Shown here: piece after piece, positions 16,683-24,498 of the stretch
How the letters are laid out: every line of letters begins with the position of its first letter
Position numbering within the stretch: position 1 is the first letter of the stretch
NCBI GenBank assembly: GCA_030154185.1
Contig: JASKKK010000023.1
Coordinates: 1 to 40,120, forward strand
Direction of reading: 5' to 3'
DNA length: 40,120 nt
Source: Desulfuromonadales bacterium
GTDB taxonomy: Bacteria > Desulfobacterota > Desulfuromonadia > Desulfuromonadales > Syntrophotaleaceae
Translations under genes and position numbers: made by a program
Notes under the pieces: generated by a model
Database searches by the model: none
Seen by the model: the letters and a program-made list of their open reading frames with translations, nothing else
Told to the model about the DNA's origin: nothing

Positions 16683-17989
16683 TCAGAATTCCTTCGACCA
16701 GGAAAGATTCAGGGCGGAGCCTCCAAAATCGCTGTCTCCGCCCTCCTCGCGAAGCAATCCGAAATTGTAGCAGAAACCGATTTCGACCTGAGAGTTCCAC
16801 GGCGCCCCACAGGTAACCGCCACCCCGACAGCCGGCAAAGCCTCCATCTCCCAGCCGAGAAGACCGTCTTCAATCCTCGGACGGTCGACCCAGGCAAACT
16901 GCCCACGCAGATGCAGATAACAGAAAAACAGTAATTCCCGGCGATATTCAAGATTCAACACCGCATAACTGCGACTATAGAATTCATCGAAAATCGCTCC
17001 CATGACATTGGGCCTGGACAGAGCCTCCCACTCTCCGCCGGTCGGCTCGCCGCCGAGTCGAAAAGCGCTGAAACGATCGAGATCGCTACCCATGCCTCCA
17101 TACAACGAAGCAATCAAGCGATCGCGCTCGCCATCAGCCAGCGGCATCGGCAGTGCCGTTAGAGCAAAGAAACGCCCGGCATACCAGGTGCGGTGTTCAT
17201 TGCCGTCCTGAGTACCGGAAAGCGTATCCCCGCCCCAGTCATCCCAGCGGGAGCGATGAGCGTACCATCCGTCGAAACCGGCCGCCCACCCTGCATGTGG
17301 CAGTTCCATGATGTTGCGTTCAAGAGCATCGGCTCGCATGCGAACATGTACTCTGCCCTCGTAGGTATCGCGTGGTTCGCGAAACCCGTCTGCCGTATCG
17401 CTGCCGTCACTGAACAACAATACGCCCGGTTCGTAGGTCAGAGCCATCTCCATGGCATTATCCTGATATCCGGGCGCCAGCGAAGTACGCCAGCCGAACC
17501 CGAAACCCAAATGGGCGCGATACCATTCCAGTTCCTCTTCATCGATACGCACCCCTCGATAAACTCCTGTCTGGCCAGGGGAACGGTCATATTTTCAAAA
17601 GTCATCACCAGTTCGGTCTTTCCCAACCATGCGGGATTCACATGATATCGCACTTCGTTGTACACGCCTGCCAATACGGCACGCAGACGTTTTCGGCCGT
17701 TATCTTTGTTGCGCCACAAAAAAAACGCACCGTAAGGCAAAACTTCATAATCCCTGGGCGCTGACTCAAGCCATTGCACCCCGAGATTCAGCGCTGTTAC
17801 GGAACAACGATCTCGAAAGGGAGCCGTGACGGACTGCCCGAAAAGTTCCGTGGTAAAACTTTCGCCGGCCCTTGGAGTCCGGTATTCTTCTGCACTGCTG
17901 AGATTGGCAACCAGCACGGTCAAAGCCAGGCCGCATGCAATCTTCCCCGCCCAAAAACGGACCAGGGCTCCCATGGTGTTTCGATACAT
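16683..17989 (-). pseudogene. Outer-membrane beta-barrel protein gene split by a frameshift
   Basis: The reading begins at ATG 17989, behind AGGAGG. A signal peptide (MYRNTMGALVRFWAGKIAC, then LALTVLVANLSSA) and a strand-rich region follow. At 17552-17555 a run of four G (minus strand) shifts the frame. In the first frame the text turns into unrelated residues and stops near 17438. In the second, EEELEWYRAHLGFGFGWRT continues the barrel smoothly to a terminal phenylalanine (LSWSKEF). Adding one G restores about 435 residues. The downstream part has alternating aromatic strands and acidic loops typical of outer-membrane proteins; I do not recognise the family. It lies 51 bases after the ZIP transporter gene with its own ribosome site, probably as an operon. 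It could be a real lesion, a phase-variable tract or a sequencing error. Confidence 0.7.
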
Positions 17990-18040
17990 ATTATCCTCCT
18001 GAAAAAAACAGAAACATATCAATGGGCATAACCTGCCATT

Positions 18041-18853
18041 TTATCCCAAACCGACGTCAAGACTCATCATGACGGCAAACCCCAGCATTGCACAGAGGGT
18101 AGCAAAGTCACCGAATTCCCCTTGCTGCGTCTCGGGCACCACCTCCTCGATAACCACAAAAATCATGGCCCCGGCGGCAAAAGCCAGAGCGTAGGGCAGT
18201 ATCGGGCGGGCGGCAAGCACGGCAGCGGCACCGATCACGCCTGCAACCACCTCGACAAACCCTGAAAGCTGCCCATACCAGAAACTTTTCAGTGGAGACA
18301 GGCCGTCCCTTCTCAAAGGCATGGAGACAGCCATGCCTTCCGGAAAGTTCTGCAATCCGATACCCAGGGCGAGAGCTATGGCGGCAGTGAGACTGGAGGC
18401 CTCCAGCCCGGCACCTACAGCGCCAAAAGCAACCCCTACCGCCAAACCTTCGGGAATGTTGTGCAGGGTCACCGCAAGCACGAAGAGTGTACTGCGCGGC
18501 CAGGCCGTTTCTATTCCTTCGGCCTGGCTGCGGGGCAACCCCCGATGCAGATGTGGTAAAAGCATGTCCAAGCCGCGAAGAAAAAACCCGCCCAGCAAAA
18601 ACCCGATCGTCGGAGGTATCCAGGACGGAAGCCCCTGGCCTTCCGACATTTCGATGGCCGGTGCCAGCAAAGACCAGTAACTGGCTGCTATCATGACCCC
18701 TCCGGCAAATCCGAGCATGCCGTCGAGAGTCCTGCGACTCGGTTGACGCGCGAGAAAAACGGCCCCTGCTCCCAGGGAAGTCACCCCCCAGGTAAAACAG
18801 GTTGCCAGAAAAGCCTGAATAACAGGGTGCATGCTGCCCAAAAAATCGAGCAT
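18041..18853 (-). CDS. ZIP-family divalent metal transporter
   Basis: 270 residues from the ATG at 18853, set by AAGGAGGAG upstream. About eight membrane segments. The metal-binding signatures in the central helices are clear: HNIPEGLAVGVAFG and, one helix on, QNFPEGMAVSMP, where asparagine replaces the histidine seen in some members. A third motif is FVEVVAG. ZIP proteins bring zinc, iron or manganese into the cytoplasm. The loop between helices 3 and 4 (LLPHLHRG) has histidines that may bind metal. A perfect 17-base palindrome lies 22 bases upstream, and an outer-membrane protein gene follows, which suggests a regulated metal-uptake unit. Confidence 0.9.
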   Translation of the reverse strand: MLDFLGSMHPVIQAFLATCFTWGVTSLGAGAVFLARQPSRRTLDGMLGFAGGVMIAASYWSLLAPAIEMSEGQGLPSWIPPTIGFLLGGFFLRGLDMLLPHLHRGLPRSQAEGIETAWPRSTLFVLAVTLHNIPEGLAVGVAFGAVGAGLEASSLTAAIALALGIGLQNFPEGMAVSMPLRRDGLSPLKSFWYGQLSGFVEVVAGVIGAAAVLAARPILPYALAFAAGAMIFVVIEEVVPETQQGEFGDFATLCAMLGFAVMMSLDVGLG

Positions 18854-18874
18854 TTTCTCCTCCTTTTTAGCGCC

Positions 18875-18891
18875 AGTCAAGCGGCTTGACT
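18875..18891. promoter_or_regulatory. Perfect palindrome between zip and lpxH, operator candidate
   Basis: AGTCAAGCGGCTTGACT is an 8-1-8 perfect inverted repeat. Its right arm contains the -35 element of the rightward promoter, and it lies just upstream of the ribosome site of the zip gene, so a bound dimer could control both directions. The regulator is unknown. Confidence 0.5.
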
Positions 18892-18914
18892 TTACCCTAA
18901 CCCGCTTCTATAGT
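18886..18914 (+). promoter_or_regulatory. Strong sigma-70 promoter reading toward lpxH
   Basis: TTGACT (18886-18891), a 17-base spacer, TATAGT (18909-18914): 10 of 12 consensus positions. The start point would be near 18921, leaving a leader of about 220 bases before the lpxH start. Confidence 0.65.
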
Positions 18915-19139
18915 TGGAATTCATTCAAAAACGAACCTTTTCCCAACCTCTGCATCGCTCCGCACATTATGCCGCTGCGACGCATATTTATTCGCTTCCA
19001 TACGGAGGCTTGATTTTCTTAAACAGGGAAAATCGCTCGCTTTCTTTATCAAGTAAGACACTGGGCTCATCCACAGGTTCCGGATGGCCATCAGTTGCTT
19101 TGCATCCGGCATTGCCCAGGGAGAAGCCAACCGGAATCC

Positions 19140-19850
19140 ATGAAAGATATTTTTCTCGCCGACACCCACCTTCTCGATCCCCGCGACGACCGTTATCGGC
19201 TTTTGCTGGACTTTCTGGACCAGCAGCGCGGGCAGCTGCGCAGTCTGGTGATGCTGGGCGACATTTTCGAGTTCTGGCTGGGATATAAACATACGGTATT
19301 TTCGGCCTACCTGCCTCTGCTCGAATGCCTGCGCCGCCTGCGCGAAGCAGGTGCGGAGCTGGTTTTCGTCGAAGGCAATCACGACTTTCACCTCGGCCCC
19401 TATTTCAGCGAAACCCTTGGTTGCCGCATCCTTCCCGATGGGGGAGCACTGGAACGGGACGGCCGCAGGATCTTTATCGCCCACGGAGATCTCGTCAACC
19501 CGCGCGACACAGGCTATCTTCTTCTGCGTCGCTTCTTGCGCCATCGGTGGACCCGCCGGCTCATGATGCTGATCCCTCCCGACACGGCATGGCGCATAGC
19601 CCTCTGGGCTAGCCACAAAAGTTCCCGCAAAAACGGCGGACGCGATCATCATCGCCTCCCTCGCGAAGACCTTGTGAATTATGCCAGACAGCGCTTTGCG
19701 GAAGGTTATGACACGGTGATCACCGGTCACTTCCACGTACCGCTGCTGCATCGGGAAAACGGGCATACCCTCATAGCACTCGGAGGGTGGAGCAAAGGAC
19801 CATCCTATGCCGTCCTGGAAGAAAACGTCTTCACTCTCTACCCCGTCTGA
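19140..19850 (+). CDS. lpxH: UDP-2,3-diacylglucosamine hydrolase (LpxH-type metallophosphoesterase)
   Basis: 236 residues from the ATG at 19140; an in-frame ATG at 19095 would add a non-family extension. Calcineurin-like motifs are in order: ADTH (D8, H10), GDIFEFW (D41), GNHDFHLG (80-82), AHGD (H115) and GHFHV (H197, H199). GDxFExW is typical of LpxH, which cleaves UDP-diacylglucosamine to lipid X in lipid A synthesis at the inner membrane. Small departures from the E. coli pattern are DTH for DLH and GHFHVP for GHTHRP, so a related phosphohydrolase is possible. The 3' end overlaps the convergent YihY-family gene by 13 bases. Confidence 0.8.
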   Translation: MKDIFLADTHLLDPRDDRYRLLLDFLDQQRGQLRSLVMLGDIFEFWLGYKHTVFSAYLPLLECLRRLREAGAELVFVEGNHDFHLGPYFSETLGCRILPDGGALERDGRRIFIAHGDLVNPRDTGYLLLRRFLRHRWTRRLMMLIPPDTAWRIALWASHKSSRKNGGRDHHRLPREDLVNYARQRFAEGYDTVITGHFHVPLLHRENGHTLIALGGWSKGPSYAVLEENVFTLYPV

Positions 19851-21205
19851 TCGGCTCGGTGTCCAGAGTCCGTTCCCAGTTTTTTCATGACCAATTCCCG
19901 AAAATTCAAGCCGTCCAAAGCGGCATCTTCCGCTTTGACGAGGCTTTCTTCGATCTCCTTCACAACTTCCCGCCCGGGCATGCGAAAATTCCGCGGCTGA
20001 GTCGAACCGTCCTCGCGCAGCGCCCGCAATACCGCATTAACCTCGATGCCTTCGGGAGCCTTCCCGGGATGATAGACGAATCCGTCCCGGAGAGGATCTT
20101 CCACCTTGGCCAGCAATCCCATCCTGACCAGGTCATTCAAAACGGAACGAACCAGTCGGGGGGGCAATTTCAAATCGGAACAGAGGCGTGCATGATTCCA
20201 TGGTTCGCCACCGGCATAAAAGAATTCGGAACATAACAGAAGAACTGTGATGGCTACGCGCTCCCGGCTTGCGAAATTAACCGGTTCTTCTCCATACTCC
20301 TCTCGGATGATGGTTGCGTTCTGCACGCCATAGGTCAGCTCCAACCCCAGCAAAACGATCATCCATGATACGTACAGCCAGACAATCAGTATCGGCAGCG
20401 CGGCCATGGTGCCGTAGATAGCGTTGTAGCGTGACACCCCGATCTGAAAATTGACATAAGCCCATTGCGCCAGCTGCCATAACGTACCGCCGAAAATCCC
20501 GCCGATGAGGGCGGCTTTCAACTGAACGCGGGTGTTCGGCATGAACAGATACATGAAAGTGAATGCCGCCCAAACGGCGAAATAGGGCAGCACATTGAAA
20601 AACAGCAGCAAGGCTTCACCGACCACCGCCGTTTCCAGCATCCTCTGCACCAGCGCCTGGTTGCGCAAGGTCGTGGTCAGAGACAGGGCTGCGACGATGA
20701 GCAGGGGACTGAGCAGGACCACGGAAAAGTAATCGGCAAACCGTCGGACCAGGGTGCGGGTCTCATTGACCCCCCAGATGTGATTGAAGCTTTTTTCAAT
20801 GTTCGACAGAAGGGTAAGAACCGTCGCCACCAGGATCACCAGGCCGACCGTGCCCAGGCGTCGGAAATTGGTATTTTCGATATACGTGAGAATGGCCCCG
20901 ATCACTTCTTCGGAACCGTGGGTAAATACTTTGAAAAGCAGCGGCTCGAGAACGTTCTGGCCGCCGAACCCTTTGATCAGTGAAAACATCAGGGCCAGTA
21001 AAGGAACGATGGACAACAGGGTGGCATAGGTCAGAGCCGAGGCACGCAACATGCATCCGTCGGAAACGAAACCACGCACGACAATCATCGCAAGCTGCAA
21101 CTGTCGCATCAGGAAGAGTTTGCCGCGTGTCAGTTCATGCGCATCCAAGTTCCACAAATCGTGCAAAAGAAAGGCACGAAGTCTATCCCAGAATCGATTT
21201 GCCAC
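19838..21205 (-). CDS. YihY/virulence-factor BrkB family inner-membrane protein
   Basis: 455 residues from a GTG at 21205 preceded by AAGGAG; an in-frame ATG at 21247 lacks such a site. About six membrane segments with family motifs: LRASALTYATLLSIVPLLAL, a helix near NIEKSFNHIWGV, and YNAIYGTMAALPILIVWLY. A cytoplasmic C-terminal region of about 130 residues (from REEYGEEPVNF) looks like a winged-helix domain (LCSDLKLPPRLVRSVLNDL), common in deltaproteobacterial members. The family was once called RNase BN by mistake, and its function is not firmly established. It overlaps lpxH tail to tail by 13 bases. Confidence 0.88.
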   Translation of the reverse strand: MANRFWDRLRAFLLHDLWNLDAHELTRGKLFLMRQLQLAMIVVRGFVSDGCMLRASALTYATLLSIVPLLALMFSLIKGFGGQNVLEPLLFKVFTHGSEEVIGAILTYIENTNFRRLGTVGLVILVATVLTLLSNIEKSFNHIWGVNETRTLVRRFADYFSVVLLSPLLIVAALSLTTTLRNQALVQRMLETAVVGEALLLFFNVLPYFAVWAAFTFMYLFMPNTRVQLKAALIGGIFGGTLWQLAQWAYVNFQIGVSRYNAIYGTMAALPILIVWLYVSWMIVLLGLELTYGVQNATIIREEYGEEPVNFASRERVAITVLLLCSEFFYAGGEPWNHARLCSDLKLPPRLVRSVLNDLVRMGLLAKVEDPLRDGFVYHPGKAPEGIEVNAVLRALREDGSTQPRNFRMPGREVVKEIEESLVKAEDAALDGLNFRELVMKKLGTDSGHRADQTG

Positions 21206-21483
21206 CGTGGTCTCCTTCCGCGAAGCGCCCGGAAAAGGGCGCGTCAAGGGTCATTACAATCCATTATACACAGCATGATTAGGCCATGATATCGGTACCT
21301 TACTTCCACCATCGGAAATCGCATAAAATCCATGCGAGGATCTGCCGTATACCGACGGTTGACTTCTTGCAAAACTGCATGCCGCACACAGGCCGCCTCC
21401 CCTGTCCCGGCCAGCACAGGTGTTTCGCTTCGTTTCTCCATAAACGCCGCTGTAGCCATCCGCACAAGTTATCAGGCGGAAGA

Positions 21484-22923
21484 CTAATTTGACTCACCCT
21501 CAGAAGAGAAACCTTCCAGGTCAACCGTTTTCAAGGGCAAACCAAGCGCATCCGCAATGTCATCAGGTTGTTCGGGATTCCCAACCATAATCAAGGTCTG
21601 TGCCTCGGGATGCAGATGACGGCGAGCGACAGCCAGCACATCTCCGGCGGTAACGGCGGCCAGTCGCTGTCGATACCGGCTTAGGTACTCGTCCGGATAT
21701 CCATAAAAAGCCAGGCGCATAACACGGGTAACAACCTCGTGGGTATCCTCGAATGCAAATACAAACGAATTGACGAGGCTTTCCTTGGCGGTCTTCAACT
21801 CTTCCTGCGTCACGGGGGTCTGCATAAGCGTCTGCATTTCCTGCCGCATCAGGCGGGTGACCTCGGAGACCGAGGAGTTTTTGGTTTCGGCACCCGCGAT
21901 AAACACTCCCGGCAAGCGGCGCCCTACCTGAAAATAGGAATAAACGGAATAGGCCAGTCCGCGCCGGGTGCGGATGTTCTGCATGAGGCGAGAATTGAAA
22001 CTTCCACCTCCGAGAATAAAATCGAGCACCCGCAATGCGTAAAGGTCCGGATCGTTTTTGTCGATTCCCCGTTCGCCCATCAGCAGGGTTGTCTGAGGCA
22101 CATCCTTGTAAGCCAGCCATAAAGCCGGAGGGGCCGGAGGAGGCAAGGTTTCGCTGTCTTTGGGCCGATCGAAACGACCTGACCAGTCTCCCAGAGCATC
22201 GTTAAGATACCCTTCCAGAGCCGCCCGGTCGATATCGCCGGAAACCGCCACCCACAGATTGTCCGGTTTGAAAAAGCGTTTATGAAACGCCCTGAGGTCT
22301 TCAAGAGTGATGGTGCCCACCGAATCCAAAGTCGGTAGACGTCCGAGGGAATGATTTCGATATAACGCCGACAGAAAAGCTCTGCGCGCTACCACAGCCG
22401 GTCGGTCGTTCTGTCGACGGATGTTTTCGAGCATGCGCCGGCGAGCAAGCTCGACTCGCTGGGCATCGAAACGCGGTCGACGCATCATGTCGCCCAGAAT
22501 TTGCAGTCCCTGTTCCACGTCAGCACTTTGAAGGGACAGGCTCATCGTCGTAGCGTATGCGTCACTGGCCACGGATAGATCGGCAGCGACCATCTCAAGG
22601 TAGGCATCGATTTCGTCGGCCGTCATGTCGCCGGCACCGGCGCTACGCATGGCAGTGGCGTGCAGCTCGGCCAGTCCGCTCCTGTTCTCAGGTTCATCTA
22701 TCTTGCCTGCATTGAGCATGGTCGTAACGCTGACCAGCGGCAATTCATGATCCTCCCGGAAAAACACCCGAACGCCATTGGCCAGTTGAAAGGTCTCGAC
22801 CTGTGGAAGTTCGAAAGCCAGTGGAGTAAATTCGAGGTCTTCAGGGTGTTCGGAACGGTATGCGGCGCTGCATCCGCACAAAACCGCCAATCCCAGCAAA
22901 ATCGCTATGCCGAAGTTTTTCAC
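21484..22923 (-). CDS. M16-family peptidase-like lipoprotein, zinc site lost
   Basis: 479 residues starting at GTG 22923, which overlaps the stop of the upstream M16 gene (GTGA). A lipoprotein signal ends LCGC (C18). Two M16 domains follow. At the place of the HxxEH zinc motif the sequence reads SGLAELHATAMRSAG (82-96), so the histidines and glutamate are gone. The C-terminal domain keeps the conserved RGLAYSVYS segment. In M16 enzymes that work as heterodimers, one subunit is catalytically dead and helps form the chamber. The coupled active gene upstream makes this the likely arrangement, with the complex held at an envelope membrane by this subunit's lipid anchor. Confidence 0.88.
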   Translation of the reverse strand: MKNFGIAILLGLAVLCGCSAAYRSEHPEDLEFTPLAFELPQVETFQLANGVRVFFREDHELPLVSVTTMLNAGKIDEPENRSGLAELHATAMRSAGAGDMTADEIDAYLEMVAADLSVASDAYATTMSLSLQSADVEQGLQILGDMMRRPRFDAQRVELARRRMLENIRRQNDRPAVVARRAFLSALYRNHSLGRLPTLDSVGTITLEDLRAFHKRFFKPDNLWVAVSGDIDRAALEGYLNDALGDWSGRFDRPKDSETLPPPAPPALWLAYKDVPQTTLLMGERGIDKNDPDLYALRVLDFILGGGSFNSRLMQNIRTRRGLAYSVYSYFQVGRRLPGVFIAGAETKNSSVSEVTRLMRQEMQTLMQTPVTQEELKTAKESLVNSFVFAFEDTHEVVTRVMRLAFYGYPDEYLSRYRQRLAAVTAGDVLAVARRHLHPEAQTLIMVGNPEQPDDIADALGLPLKTVDLEGFSSEGESN

Positions 22924-24416
22924 GGTCGTTGTCCTTTCCCTTCAAGAATGGCCACAGTGCGATTTTCGTCAGTGAAATACCTGCCGGCGACAGCCATGAC
23001 ATCCTCTGCCGTGACCGAAGCGATACGACTGTCGTATTCGACGAGGTACCGCCAGTCTCCCGCTACGGTCTGAAAGTAGGTCAGCATATGCGCAAGGCCG
23101 CTGTTGCTTTGCAAGTCGCGAAGTTGTTCGACCCGCAAGCGGTTTCGAACCCGCTCCAACTCCTTTTTGCTGACGGGCTCGCGAGACAGGCGGTCGAGCT
23201 CTCGATAAAGGGCCTGCTCGACTTCTTCCACGGTATGGGGAAATCGCGGTACCAGGGAGATGACAAACAGGTTGGGATAGCGCGAACCGGGTGCCCCGTA
23301 GGTCGCAACCTGGGTAACCAATTGTTTTTCGACAACCAGACTCTGGTAAAGGCGTGACGTACGCCCCTGCCCCAGAACCAGGTCGATGACATCGAAAACA
23401 TAATCGTCGCCGGCCGGCAAGGTCGGTTTATGATAAGCGACCAACAGCTTCGGCCGGGCATCGAATACCACCTTGACCCGCCGTTCCCCCTTCTGGACCG
23501 GCTCCACGGCAGCGACTTCGGGAACCGGTGTTCCGGCGGTGAGGTTGCCGAAATAACGACCGACCACCGATACGGCTTTCTCAAAATCGATCGCTCCCAC
23601 CAGGGCAATGACGGTGTTGGTCGGAGCATAATAGGCATGCATGAAATTCCGTGCCTCTGCCGGGCTCAAATTGCGGATATCGGAAGGCCAGCCGATGATG
23701 GGATGTCGATAGGGATGTACGTTAAATGCGGTCGCCAGCATTTGCTCATACAGCAAACCATCGGGATCGCTGTCATAGGACCTTCGCCGCTCTTCCAGAA
23801 CCACATCGCGTTCGGTATAGAACTCGCGGAGCACGGCATTGGCCATGCGATCGGCTTCCACCGAAGCCCAAAGCTCCAGTTTGTTGGAAGGCAGGGAAAC
23901 GACATAGCTGGTCAGGTCCTTGCTCGTAAAGGCATTGTATCCGACCGCACCGTTCCGGGCGTAAATACTTGAAACCTCGTCTGTCACCACGAATTTCCGG
24001 TGTTTTTTTTGCAATTCCTGCAGACGTTTTTCCAGCCTGGCAATTTCCTGTTTTTCGGCATCCGGATCGCGGCGCAGTTCGTCCAGAGCGCTGCCGGTTT
24101 CTTCAATGGCCAGCAACAAAGGCCGCTCTGCCTCGTAATTGCGGGTACCAAGCATTTTGGTGCCCTTGAAACGCAGATGTTCGAGAAAATGCGCCAGACC
24201 CCGATTACCGTTGGTTTCGTCGACGGAGCCGACCCCTACGGTGATATAAGCGGAAAAGGTAGGTGCGTTATGCCGTTCGACCACCAGCAGGCGCAGGCCA
24301 TTGTCAAACACATGCTCCCGCACCTTTTCCGCCAGCGGTTGAGCCTGACAGACGGAACTCCACAGACAGCACAAAAAAAAGGCGGCCAGTCGCCGCCATG
24401 CTTTCGAGGCTATCAC
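22920..24416 (-). CDS. M16-family zinc peptidase, active subunit, exported
   Basis: 498 residues from GTG 24416, behind AAGGAAGG. A signal peptide (RRLAAFFLCCLWSSVCQAQ) indicates export. The inverted zinc motif HFLEH (H76, E79, H80) is intact in RGLAHFLEHLRFKGT, and the acidic TERDVVLEERR stretch (201-211) supplies the usual further glutamates. Residues about 100-145 are a charged helical insertion (LDELRRDPDAEKQEIARLEK) not found in the shortest members. It is followed with a 4-base overlap by a degenerate M16 lipoprotein, so a heterodimeric periplasmic peptidase is likely. The substrate is unknown. Confidence 0.9.
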   Translation of the reverse strand: MIASKAWRRLAAFFLCCLWSSVCQAQPLAEKVREHVFDNGLRLLVVERHNAPTFSAYITVGVGSVDETNGNRGLAHFLEHLRFKGTKMLGTRNYEAERPLLLAIEETGSALDELRRDPDAEKQEIARLEKRLQELQKKHRKFVVTDEVSSIYARNGAVGYNAFTSKDLTSYVVSLPSNKLELWASVEADRMANAVLREFYTERDVVLEERRRSYDSDPDGLLYEQMLATAFNVHPYRHPIIGWPSDIRNLSPAEARNFMHAYYAPTNTVIALVGAIDFEKAVSVVGRYFGNLTAGTPVPEVAAVEPVQKGERRVKVVFDARPKLLVAYHKPTLPAGDDYVFDVIDLVLGQGRTSRLYQSLVVEKQLVTQVATYGAPGSRYPNLFVISLVPRFPHTVEEVEQALYRELDRLSREPVSKKELERVRNRLRVEQLRDLQSNSGLAHMLTYFQTVAGDWRYLVEYDSRIASVTAEDVMAVAGRYFTDENRTVAILEGKGQRP

Positions 24417-24498
24417 GATATACCTTCCTTTTTATGCAAGGGTTTTATAATGACGGACTCCTGAAGTATATACCCGAGTCCGGGAGGTAAGGCAAGGA

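Noticed and set aside
18914-19288. Short plus-strand frame just after the rightward promoter
   Set aside because: No ribosome site, and its second half is the wrong frame of lpxH.
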